Below are positions 1 to 6,579 of a DNA stretch of 11,678 nt, one piece after another; position 1 is the first letter of the stretch; every line of letters begins with the position of its first letter. The notes beneath the pieces are model-generated. The model was not told the DNA's origin. It was given only the letters and a program-made list of their open reading frames with translations, and did not search any database. Source of the stretch: Gammaproteobacteria bacterium (GTDB lineage: Bacteria > Pseudomonadota > Gammaproteobacteria > Xanthomonadales > Xanthomonadaceae); the NCBI GenBank assembly GCA_030431185.1, contig JAUIJO010000086.1:1-11678 (forward strand), read 5' to 3'. The translations under genes were made by a program, and so were the position numbers.

Positions 1-805
1 GGTGCCGGTTGGCGATCGCGCTGACCCACGGTGCATCATCGACCACGCGCACGAGCGGCTCGCCTGCATAACGCTGGCGATAGCGCGCCATCACATCATC
101 GCGCTCGACCGCTTCGGAAAGCGGCAGGTTGGCCGTGATGGTCAGCCCCCTGAAATGCGGTGCGACATGTGGAAGGAAGTGGATCGGGTGATCCAACTGT
201 CTGGAAACCTCGCGTTCGTGGACATGCCCCGTCAATGCGTAGGGCATCAGGTTGTTGCGTAAGGCGTCGGGATCGTTCTTGTCCGACGGCGTGGTGCCTG
301 CGCCCGAATAACCGGAGACACCGAAGCACTGCACCGGCCCGTCCAGCAAGGCGAGCATCGGCGCCACGGACAGTTGCATCGCCGTGGCATAGCAGCCCGG
401 ATTGCTGATCCTGCGCTGGCCGGCATAACGGCCACGGGTCAATTCCGGAAGCCCATAATACCAGCTTTCGTCGAAGCGATGATCCGCGGACAGGTCGATG
501 ATGACCGGATCGACGGCCATGCCGCGTGAAACCGCGTCGTCGAATGCGTCCACGCAAAACTTCGCCTTGCCGTTCGGCAGCGCCAGCACCACCGCGTCCG
601 CGGCCAGTGCCGGCAGGGCATCGTGCTCCGGCGATGAATAGCGCAATTCGCCCCGATGGCTGTCGATATGGTCGGCGACGCGCTGGCCATCGAGCTCGCG
701 GGACGAGACATAGGCCAACTCGAACTCCGGGTGCGCATCGACCAGGCGGACCAGCTCCGCACCCACGTATCCGCGCGCGCCGACGATGCCGATTGTGGTT
801 CCCAT
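1..805 (-). CDS. argC: N-acetyl-gamma-glutamyl-phosphate reductase (partial, C-terminus beyond the window edge)
   Basis: ArgC reduces N-acetylglutamyl-phosphate to N-acetylglutamate semialdehyde with NADPH in the cytoplasm. The first 268 codons are present with no stop before the left edge; the family is usually about 310-345 residues, so the missing part is short. An N-terminal Rossmann fingerprint reads GIVGARGYVG (residues 6-15). The catalytic cysteine lies in SNPGCYATA (Cys138). Further family landmarks are SGYSGAGTTPSD (about 164-175) and HFLPHVAPHFRG (about 209-220). The ATG at 805-803 is chosen because the Rossmann motif starts a few residues later and it lies one base after the stop of the acetyltransferase gene (TGA-A-ATG), so translation is probably coupled. 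It is the most distal arginine gene visible; in relatives argH tends to follow, but that lies outside the window. Confidence 0.95.
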   Translation of the reverse strand, partial: MGTTIGIVGARGYVGAELVRLVDAHPEFELAYVSSRELDGQRVADHIDSHRGELRYSSPEHDALPALAADAVVLALPNGKAKFCVDAFDDAVSRGMAVDPVIIDLSADHRFDESWYYGLPELTRGRYAGQRRISNPGCYATAMQLSVAPMLALLDGPVQCFGVSGYSGAGTTPSDKNDPDALRNNLMPYALTGHVHEREVSRQLDHPIHFLPHVAPHFRGLTITANLPLSEAVERDDVMARYRQRYAGEPLVRVVDDAPWVSAIANRH

Positions 806-806
806 T

Positions 807-1433
807 TCAGTGCTCTCCCACGGCAGCGTGCCGTGCCATTCGTTCGACCAGGTTCCGCTTCACCGCGGGCCATTCCGCGTCGGTGATCGAGAACACGACG
901 GTATCGCGCAGGCTGCCGTCGGCGAGGCGCTGGTGGTTGCGCAACACGCCATCCTGCTTCGCGCCCAGGCGGGCGATGGCCGCACGCGAGGGCTGGTTGA
1001 ACCAGTGCGTGCGGAATTCAACCGCGATGCATCGCCAGGCCTCGAAGGCGTGGGCGAGCATCAGCAGCTTGGCCCGGGAGTTGATCCCGCTGCGCTGAAC
1101 GCTTCGCGCGTACCAGGTATGGCCGATCTCGACCCGGCGATTGTCCGGGTCCATGTTGCAGAAGCTGGTCTGCCCCACGATGCACCCGTCCTCGCGGCGG
1201 ACCACGACGAAGGGCATCTGCGTGCCGAGCGCCTGTCGCTGCAGGAGCAGTTCGACATGGTCGCGCATCGCGTCCGGGTGCGGCACGGACGTGTACCAGA
1301 GTTCCCAGAGCCGGCCATCGGCACAGGCTTCGGCAAGCCCCTCGACATGCCCGGGCTGCATCGGTTCGAGCCGGACGCATCCGTCCTGAAGCGTGGGTGG
1401 AGCACCGAACGCGCCGGCGTCGACGTGGCTCAT
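807..1433 (-). CDS. GNAT-family (RimJ/RimL-like) N-acetyltransferase embedded in the arginine operon
   Basis: This 208-residue protein has the layout of the RimJ/RimL (Acetyltransf_3) branch of GNAT enzymes, which move an acetyl group from acetyl-CoA to an amine. Visible marks are the N-terminal strand GCVRLEPMQPGHVEGL (about 18-33), the central EIGHTWYARSVQRSGINSRAKLLMLAHAFE block (about 102-131, around the acetyl-CoA loop), N146-x-x-SRAAIARLGAKQDGVLR (about 149-165), and RDTVVFSI near residues 176-183. Its ATG overlaps the stop of the argB/A fusion by 4 nt (ATGA), and its own TGA is one base before the argC ATG, so it is locked into the operon on both sides. The natural substrate cannot be read from the sequence. 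N-acetylglutamate synthase activity is already supplied by the gene before it, so a modifier of a pathway intermediate or enzyme, or an unrelated amine acetyltransferase, are both possible. Confidence 0.85.
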   Translation of the reverse strand: MSHVDAGAFGAPPTLQDGCVRLEPMQPGHVEGLAEACADGRLWELWYTSVPHPDAMRDHVELLLQRQALGTQMPFVVVRREDGCIVGQTSFCNMDPDNRRVEIGHTWYARSVQRSGINSRAKLLMLAHAFEAWRCIAVEFRTHWFNQPSRAAIARLGAKQDGVLRNHQRLADGSLRDTVVFSITDAEWPAVKRNLVERMARHAAVGEH

Positions 1434-2788
1434 CCCCCCGCGCCTCCGCTCGCGCGCTCATGCAGGGTCACCGGCCGCGTCGCGCAATGGTCCACGCAAC
1501 GGCCGATCGCATCGAAGCCTTCCATGCCGTACCAGAACACCCGCCACTTGCCCTGCCTCAGGCAACCGTCGGACTCGGAATGGTAGAAGGCATTGACCGG
1601 ATTGCCGTTGCGCGAGCGCCAGAACAGGCTGGGGTTCTGCTCGTGCATCACCTGCCAGACCGCCCGGCCCAGGCCTTCGCCCTGGGCGTCGTCGAGCACG
1701 GCGAACTTGTCCAGGTACACGCCGGCCTCCTCCCGGGTCAGGATGACCGCGGCGCGGTAGTTCTCGCTGACATAGGCGCGATGCAGGCGCGTCGTCTCGA
1801 AGTAGTCCGGCACCAGCTCGCGGCCGAACGCCGATTCGATCAGTCCGCGCAGCCGGGGCAGGTCGAGCTCGTCCCAGGCGGAGACCTGCAGCACGCGCTC
1901 GCCTCGCCGCACCAGGGTCCCCGAACCCTTGTGGGTGAACAGCTCCTTGGCCAGTTCGGAGGGCTTGGTGATCGACACCGAGGACGTCAGCGGCAGTGTC
2001 CCGAGCAGGTCCTTGATCTGCTCGATCTTCACCTTCATCCCGCCATTGACCCAAGGTTGGGCGACCAGGTGCTCGTACTCGGTGGTCAGGTTGATCGAAT
2101 CGATGACCTTGCCGCGTTCGTTGAGCAGCCCACCGGTCCCGGTCAGGAACACGATCTTGTAGGGCTGCAGCATCTGCACCAGTTCGTTGGCGGCGAAATC
2201 GGCATTGACGTTGAGGATCTGCCCCCCGACCGTCTCCCCGAGGCTGGCGATCACCGGGATCGAGCCGGCCTTGAGGCTGGCTTCGATCGGCGCGAGGTCG
2301 ACGCGCTTGACCTCGCCGACCATGCCATAGGTGTCGCGATCGAGGTACTCGGCTTCGAAGACGCCCGACACGATGGAGGTCGCGCGCGCGTCGAACGCCT
2401 GCAGGGCCTCGACCAGCTTGAGGTTCTGCGCATGGAACACGCGGCGCACGATCGCCAGCGCGTCCGGCGAGGTGACCCGCAGGCCATCGACGGTGACCTT
2501 CTCGACCCCGGCCGCGGCCAGCTCCGCGTCGAGCTGCGGGCCGGCGCCGTGGATGACGATCGGGGTCAGGCCCACGTCCTGCAGGAAGGCCAGCGAGGAG
2601 GTCAGCGCGTCGAGGTCGTCGCGCAGCACCGCGCCACCGACCTTGACCACCGCGAATCGCTTGGCGTCCAGCTGCGAGAAGCGCTTGAGGTACTGCGAGA
2701 TCTCCTTGGCGCTCGCCATGCTGGACAGCAGGCGCACGATGGTCTGGCGGGTCTGGATGTCGCGGCTGTCTTCGCGGATGTCGTTCAT
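1430..2788 (-). CDS. argB: Bifunctional N-acetylglutamate kinase / N-acetylglutamate synthase (NAGS-K)
   Basis: This cytoplasmic 452-residue fusion carries the first two steps of arginine synthesis. The amino-acid-kinase domain covers about 38-290: KVGG (49-52), the substrate loop HGAGPQLDAEL (80-90), NVNADFAANELV (193-204) and FLTGTGGLL (214-222). The C-terminal GNAT/NAGS domain covers about 295-445, with the acetyl-CoA loop DDAQGEGLGRAVW (366-378) and FWRSRNGNPVNAFYH (389-403). Length and order match Xanthomonas NAGS-K (about 447 residues), which resembles vertebrate NAGS rather than E. coli ArgA. In the family, arginine inhibits or controls the enzyme; that is not visible here. The ATG at 2788 is chosen because it lies 8 nt after the argE' stop. 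A second ATG at residue 24 (MASAKEISQYLKRF, start 2719) also fits the family N-terminus, and neither has a clear Shine-Dalgarno sequence. The stop overlaps the next gene by 4 nt. Confidence 0.94.
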   Translation of the reverse strand: MNDIREDSRDIQTRQTIVRLLSSMASAKEISQYLKRFSQLDAKRFAVVKVGGAVLRDDLDALTSSLAFLQDVGLTPIVIHGAGPQLDAELAAAGVEKVTVDGLRVTSPDALAIVRRVFHAQNLKLVEALQAFDARATSIVSGVFEAEYLDRDTYGMVGEVKRVDLAPIEASLKAGSIPVIASLGETVGGQILNVNADFAANELVQMLQPYKIVFLTGTGGLLNERGKVIDSINLTTEYEHLVAQPWVNGGMKVKIEQIKDLLGTLPLTSSVSITKPSELAKELFTHKGSGTLVRRGERVLQVSAWDELDLPRLRGLIESAFGRELVPDYFETTRLHRAYVSENYRAAVILTREEAGVYLDKFAVLDDAQGEGLGRAVWQVMHEQNPSLFWRSRNGNPVNAFYHSESDGCLRQGKWRVFWYGMEGFDAIGRCVDHCATRPVTLHERASGGAGG

Positions 2789-2796
2789 GGCGATGT

Positions 2797-3894
2797 TCAA
2801 GTCGGTCGCCCGGTATCGAGGATGCGGATGATGGATTCGGTGTAGCGCTGGAGCTGCGACAGTTCGACCCACTCGTCGGCCGTGTGCGCCTGCGCGATGT
2901 CGCCGGGTCCGTACACGAACGCGGTCAGCCCCGCCTGGGAGAACAGCGAGGCCTCCGTCCAGAAGTCGACGGCATTGCCGATCGGCAGGCCCAGCTCGTC
3001 GGCTAGGTCGCGCGCGTCCAGGCGCCTGCGCTCGGCGTCGGCGACGTCGCCGCCCGGCAACGAGGGACCGCGGAAGGTCTCCTCGTAGCGTTCCAGCGCA
3101 TCCGCCGGGGCGAAGCCGCGGAACGTCTCGTGCAGGCCGTCGATGGACATCGAGGGCAAGGGCCGGAAGCCGAAGCGCAGCTCGGCGCTGGGCGCGATCA
3201 TGTTGGCCTTGATCCCGCCCTCGACCCGGCCGATGTTGAAACGCAGTCCGGTCAGGCCTCCGAAACGCTGGTGCGCCTGCGACTCGACGTGGTCGAGCGC
3301 ATGGCCGCCCCAGCGCATGGCCTGGTGCAGTGCGCTGGCCTGCATGGCGTTCGCCCCGGAGGCATGGCCGGCCATGCCCTTGAACTTCACCAGCACCGAG
3401 CTGATCCCGCGATGCGCGAGCACGGCCTCGCACTGCGTCGGTTCGGCGATGATCGCTTCGCGGAAGCCGTGGTCGCGCGCCAGGAACGCCGCGATGCAGC
3501 GCGGGTCGTTGGCCTCCTCGTCGGTACTGAAGAGGAAGGCGGCGTCGCCTTCCGTCACCGAGGCCGCGGTCAGCAGGCCGGCCGCGGCGCCCTTGATGTC
3601 GCATGCGCCGAGGCCGATCGCGCGGTCCCCCTCCACCCGCAGCACGTGCGGATCGGCCGACCAGGCCTCCGAGGACGGCACGGTGTCCAGGTGCACGTTG
3701 AACACGCGGGTGGGCGCGCCGCGCACGGCGAGCATCGACACCGCGCCGGCGCCATGGTCGACGACCTCGATGTCGAAGCCGTCCAGCTGCGCGCTGAGGT
3801 AATCGAAGATGCCACCGGTGCCGATCTCGCGCGGTGGATTGCGCGTGTCGAACCCGACCAGGGCGTCCAGGTGCTTGAGGGTCTTGGCCAGCAC
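2797..3894 (-). CDS. argE': N-acetyl-L-citrulline deacetylase (M20 metallohydrolase)
   Basis: The enzyme removes the acetyl group from N-acetylcitrulline to give citrulline, the step that follows ArgF' in xanthomonads. The 365-residue protein is a complete M20/ArgE-DapE hydrolase. Predicted metal-site residues are H68 and D70 (NVHLDTV), D99 (ACDIKG), E126/E127 (STDEEAND), E151 (AEPTQ) and H337 (IAQAHTADE). The dimerisation or lid domain is about 160-270 (HRGISSVLVKFKGMAGHASG onward). It resembles, from memory, the Xanthomonas N-acetylcitrulline deacetylase over its whole length, including NAVDFWTEASLFS near the end. The start is a GTG (3894-3892); the only in-frame codons upstream before the argG stop are GAC, GAC, CGC and GGA, and a GAGGA Shine-Dalgarno overlaps that stop. 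Specificity for acetylcitrulline over acetylornithine is inferred from similarity and from argF' in the same operon. Confidence 0.93.
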   Translation of the reverse strand: MLAKTLKHLDALVGFDTRNPPREIGTGGIFDYLSAQLDGFDIEVVDHGAGAVSMLAVRGAPTRVFNVHLDTVPSSEAWSADPHVLRVEGDRAIGLGACDIKGAAAGLLTAASVTEGDAAFLFSTDEEANDPRCIAAFLARDHGFREAIIAEPTQCEAVLAHRGISSVLVKFKGMAGHASGANAMQASALHQAMRWGGHALDHVESQAHQRFGGLTGLRFNIGRVEGGIKANMIAPSAELRFGFRPLPSMSIDGLHETFRGFAPADALERYEETFRGPSLPGGDVADAERRRLDARDLADELGLPIGNAVDFWTEASLFSQAGLTAFVYGPGDIAQAHTADEWVELSQLQRYTESIIRILDTGRPT

Positions 3895-3906
3895 GTCGTC
3901 GCGTCC

Positions 3907-5163
3907 TCAGTCCGTCCCGCCGCTGCGGTTGATCTCGGCCCACAGCGTGCTGCTCATGCCGAACAGCTTGATGAAGCCCTCGGCCTCCGCGACGCCCCAG
4001 TCGGCGGCCTGGGCATAGGTGGCGCCCTTGGCGTTGAGGATGTGGGGCGAATCGATCGCGACCGCATTGACGATGCCCCCGCTGGTCTCCAGGGTGACCT
4101 CGCCATTGACGGTGGACTGGCTGGACGCCAGGAACGCTTCCAGGTCGGTCTTGAGCGGGTCGTGGAAGAAGCCCTCGTAAACCAGCTCGACCCACTTGCG
4201 CGCGACGTCGGGCTTGAAGCGGTTCTGCTGCTTGCTCAGCACGGCTTCCTCGAGCGCGCGATGCGCGGTGAGCAACGCGAACAGGCCAGGGGCCTCGTAC
4301 ACGATGCGCCCCTTCAGGCCGATGGTGGTGTCGCCGGTGTACAGGCCCCGGCCCACGCCATATGCCGCGAACAGGCCGTTGAGCCTGGCGAGCATCGCGT
4401 GTCCGGCGATCGCTTCGCCGTCCAGCGCCACGGCCTCGCCGTTCTCGAAGCGGATCTTCACCCTCAGCGTCTCGGCGGGCCATTCGGCACGCGGCTTGCA
4501 CCAGCCGCGCGCGCCCTCGCCCGGGGCCTGCCAGCGGTCGATCTCGCCGCCGGACAGGGTCACGCCCAGGAGGTTCTCGTTGATCGTGTAGGCCTTCTGC
4601 TTGGCGCGCACGCCGAAGCCCCGCTCTTCCAGGTAGGCCTGCTCGTAGGCGCGGACCTCGGTGTGTTCCTTCTGGATCTCGCGGATCGGGGCGATGATCT
4701 CGTAGTCGCCCAGCGCCTTGACCGCGAGGTCGAAGCGGACCTGGTCATTGCCCATGCCGGTGCAGCCGTGCGCGATCGCGCGGGTGCCCAGTTCCCCGCA
4801 CCGCTGCAAGGCCGCCTCGACGATGAGGTAGCGATCCGACACCAGCAACGGGTACTGGCCCTGGTAGCCCTCGCCCGCCCAGACGAAGGGCTTGACGAAG
4901 CCGGACCAGATCGCCGGGCCGCCATCGACGGTGACGTGCGAGGCCACGCCCAGCTCGGCGGCGCGCTCCTCGATGAACGCACGCTCCTCGGCATCGACGC
5001 CGCCCGTGTCGGCGAACACGGTGTGGACGTTCCAGCCCCGTTCCTGCAGGTACGGCACGCAGAAGCTGGTGTCGAGGCCACCGGAGAAGGCGAGGACGAT
5101 GTCCCGGGAGCCGTGGTTCGGGATTCGGGATTCGGGATTGGCGGGAGCGGTTTGCTGCGGCAT
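3907..5163 (-). CDS. argG: Argininosuccinate synthase
   Basis: ArgG condenses citrulline with aspartate using ATP, giving argininosuccinate, AMP and pyrophosphate in the cytoplasm. The 418-residue product has the ATP-pyrophosphatase P-loop SGGLDTS at 27-33, then ADTGGVDAEERAFIEERAAELG, GCTGMGNDQVRF and AKQKAYTINENLLG in family order. The core is full length. The odd part is the N-terminus: about 20 residues precede DIVLAFSGG, whereas the Xanthomonas protein I recall has only about four. The extra codons come largely from a tandem TTCGGGA heptamer (5117-5137) and read PANPESRIPNHGSR. No ATG, GTG or TTG lies between the ATG at 5163 and the core, so the tail is probably translated. It sits 76 nt after argF' and 12 nt before argE', in the same reading frame as argE' and separated from it only by its TGA and four codons. 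Confidence 0.95.
   Translation of the reverse strand: MPQQTAPANPESRIPNHGSRDIVLAFSGGLDTSFCVPYLQERGWNVHTVFADTGGVDAEERAFIEERAAELGVASHVTVDGGPAIWSGFVKPFVWAGEGYQGQYPLLVSDRYLIVEAALQRCGELGTRAIAHGCTGMGNDQVRFDLAVKALGDYEIIAPIREIQKEHTEVRAYEQAYLEERGFGVRAKQKAYTINENLLGVTLSGGEIDRWQAPGEGARGWCKPRAEWPAETLRVKIRFENGEAVALDGEAIAGHAMLARLNGLFAAYGVGRGLYTGDTTIGLKGRIVYEAPGLFALLTAHRALEEAVLSKQQNRFKPDVARKWVELVYEGFFHDPLKTDLEAFLASSQSTVNGEVTLETSGGIVNAVAIDSPHILNAKGATYAQAADWGVAEAEGFIKLFGMSSTLWAEINRSGGTD
5117..5139 (-). repeat. Tandem TTCGGGA heptamer inside the 5' end of argG
   Basis: Three perfect head-to-tail copies of TTCGGGA (5117-5123, 5124-5130, 5131-5137) are followed by TT. On the coding strand the repeat reads AATCCCGAATCCCGAA. 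A 7-nt unit shifts frame each copy, so it encodes a non-repeating stretch (NPESRIPN) rather than a protein repeat. Short repeats of this kind are, as I recall, common between genes in Xanthomonas and its relatives; finding one in coding sequence is unusual. Confidence 0.85.
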
Positions 5164-5239
5164 GGGAGCGTCCAGGAATTTCGAAGTGGGAGGATCGGTT
5201 CAAAGCGGGTGGCGTGGCCGGAGGGTCAGGCAGCGACGA

Positions 5240-6253
5240 TCACGAATCGCCGCCCGCCATCAGCGCCGCCATCACCGCCTTCTGCACGTGCAGGCGGTTC
5301 TCGGCCTCGTCGATGGCGATGCAGTTGGGCGAGTCCATGACCGCGTCGGTCGCCTTGACGTTGCGGCGCAACGGCAGGCAGTGCGAGAAGACGCCATTGT
5401 TGGTGAGCGCCATCTTGGCTTCGTCGACGATGAAATGCTGGTACCGGTCGCGGATCGGCTTCTCCGGCGCCCAGTTGCCGAAATACGGCAGGGCACCCCA
5501 GCTCTTGGCGTAGACCACGTCGGCGCCGGCGTAGGCCGACTCGATGTCGTGGCTGACCCGGAGGGAGCCGCCCGATTCGGCGACGTTCGTGGCGGCCCAG
5601 TCCATGTAGCGCTCGTCGAGCACGTACTCGGGAGTCGGACACAGCAATGTCACGTCCATGCCCATGCGGGTGGCGATGGTGAGCGCCGAGTTGGCGACAG
5701 CGGTATTAAGCGGCTTGGGGTGGTAGGTCCACGTGAGGACGTACTTCCTGCCACGCAGGTCGTCGGTGCCGAAGTGCTCCCGCAGGGCCAGCGCGTGGGC
5801 CAGTTCCTGGCAGGGATGGGTGATGGTCTCCATGTTGATCACCGGGACCGGCGAATATTTCGCGAAGCTCTTGAGGACGACGTCCTCGCGGTCGTGGGCC
5901 CAGTCGACGAACTTCGGGAAGGCGCGCACGCCGATCAGGTCGACGTAGCGGCCGAGCACGCGGGCGACCTCGGCGATGTGCTCCTCGGTGTCGCCGTCCA
6001 TCACCGTGCCCAGGTCGAACTCGATCGGCCATGCGTCCTTGCCCGGCTGCAACACCACCGCGTGCCCCCCGAGCTGGAACGCCCCGAGCTCGAAACTGGT
6101 GCGCGTGCGCATCGAGGGATTGAAGAACACCAGGGCGATCGAACGGCCCTTGAGCTGCGTGCCCAGCTTGCTGCGCTTGAACTCGGCGGCCTGCAGCAGC
6201 AGCGCATCGAGGTCCTCTCGGGACCAGTCCTGGGTATTCAGAAAGTGCTTCAT
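5240..6253 (-). CDS. argF': N-acetyl-L-ornithine carbamoyltransferase (AOTCase)
   Basis: The enzyme transfers carbamoyl from carbamoyl phosphate to N-acetylornithine, making N-acetylcitrulline, in place of classical ornithine transcarbamylase. The 337-residue protein shows the carbamoyl-phosphate motif SMRTRTS (47-53), the cis-proline HPCQ motif (146-149, in THPCQELAHALAL), WTYHPKPLNTAVANSAL (175-191) and HCLPLRR (291-297). Residues described for Xanthomonas campestris AOTCase are present: Glu90 (its Glu92, where succinylornithine enzymes have Pro) and Lys300 (its Lys302, reported to be carboxylated). The numbering offset of 2 is from a recalled alignment. The ATG at 6253 gives the family N-terminus KHFLNTQDWS; a strong Shine-Dalgarno is not evident. 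It is the first gene of the arginine operon, with a hairpin 62 nt upstream of its ATG, and argG follows after 76 nt. No AT-rich ArgR-type operator is visible upstream. Confidence 0.96.
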   Translation of the reverse strand: MKHFLNTQDWSREDLDALLLQAAEFKRSKLGTQLKGRSIALVFFNPSMRTRTSFELGAFQLGGHAVVLQPGKDAWPIEFDLGTVMDGDTEEHIAEVARVLGRYVDLIGVRAFPKFVDWAHDREDVVLKSFAKYSPVPVINMETITHPCQELAHALALREHFGTDDLRGRKYVLTWTYHPKPLNTAVANSALTIATRMGMDVTLLCPTPEYVLDERYMDWAATNVAESGGSLRVSHDIESAYAGADVVYAKSWGALPYFGNWAPEKPIRDRYQHFIVDEAKMALTNNGVFSHCLPLRRNVKATDAVMDSPNCIAIDEAENRLHVQKAVMAALMAGGDS

Positions 6254-6315
6254 CGCGGGTTCCAGATGGGGGCGCGAGATGGCGCCGGTCGAAGGGTTGC
6301 CGGGCCAGAAAGCAG

Positions 6316-6343
6316 AAAAGCCCAGCGGTCAGGCTGGGCTTTT
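6316..6343 (-). terminator. Intrinsic-terminator-like hairpin in the argF' leader (possible attenuator)
   Basis: Arms AAAAGCCCAGC and GCTGGGCTTTT form a perfect 11-bp stem around a 6-nt loop. On the minus strand the 3' arm ends in TTTT and is followed by CTGCTTTCTGG, a fair U-tract. It lies 62 nt before the argF' ATG and 236 nt after the stop of the secreted-protein gene upstream. It could end transcription of that upstream gene, act as an attenuator for the arginine operon, or both. The stem is clear; its role is inference. Confidence 0.75.
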
Positions 6344-6389
6344 CCCGTGTCACCCGTTCGGGGGCGACTCCAGAAACAGGCGATGACGC

Positions 6390-6494
6390 CTACCCAGCCG
6401 GTGTTGGCGGGTACGGTCGGCGAGCGCGCGAGGTCATGCCCGCCGCCATCCAGGCGGAGGTCAGAATGTCGGCGTCGGCGTAGTGGGCGCTCAT
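6390..6494 (-). CDS. Candidate arginine-rich leader peptide upstream of argF' (speculative)
   Basis: A 34-codon frame starts with ATG at 6494 and ends TAG at 6390. In-frame ATGs at codon 16 and at codon 20 (6437) give shorter versions; the last yields a 15-residue peptide, MTSRARRPYPPTPAG. Three Arg codons (CGC, CGC, CGA) fall within four codons at 6417-6428. The last codons and stop contain GGCTGGG (6393-6399), which is exactly complementary to CCCAGCC in the first arm and loop edge of the hairpin at 6316-6343, so an alternative pairing could block that hairpin. A small AGGCG/CGCCT hairpin (6378-6391) follows the stop. No convincing Shine-Dalgarno is seen for the first ATG; a loose purine stretch precedes codon 20. 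Arg codons are common in any frame of GC-rich DNA, so chance is a real alternative. Confidence 0.3.
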   Translation of the reverse strand: MSAHYADADILTSAWMAAGMTSRARRPYPPTPAG

Positions 6495-6579
6495 CAGGAC
6501 GCGAATGCTCGCATGCCACCGTGCGGCGCGCAAGCGGGCTGGGCGCTGGGATGCCCCTGCCGCGGAAGGCCGGACCGGT

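Larger units (their letters stand above)
6254..6579. other. Intergenic/leader region between the secreted-protein gene and argF'
   Basis: This 326-base stretch holds the hairpin (6316-6343) and the short leader frame (6390-6494) described separately. A weak sigma70-like pair can be drawn on the minus strand, TTGCGC (6526-6531) and GAGCAT (6503-6508, 17-bp spacer), but each hexamer matches only three of six consensus bases. I see no tRNA, no AT-rich ARG-box-like palindrome and no terminator directly after the gene that stops at 6580. Confidence 0.5.

Noticed and set aside
2789..4501. The argB/A reading frame stays open on the minus strand for 571 further codons upstream, through argE' and part of argG
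   Set aside because: It overlaps two well-supported genes in another frame, its translation is Arg/Gly/Ala-rich with no recognisable domain, and NAGS-K homologs begin at 2788 or slightly inside. It is a GC-bias artefact.
3130..5340. A 736-codon plus-strand open frame antisense to argE' and argG
   Set aside because: Composition (Asp/Gly/Leu/Ala/Arg, many His/Gln) is that of the reverse complement of GC-rich genes, and the sense-strand genes are unambiguous. Another plus-strand frame at 1397-2845 was rejected for the same reason.
6254..6579. Search for a tRNA, an ARG box or a riboswitch in the longest gene-free stretch
   Set aside because: No cloverleaf with a TTCRA-type loop, no AT-rich palindrome resembling an ArgR site and no known riboswitch core could be recognised by eye. 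Only the hairpin and short frame stand out.
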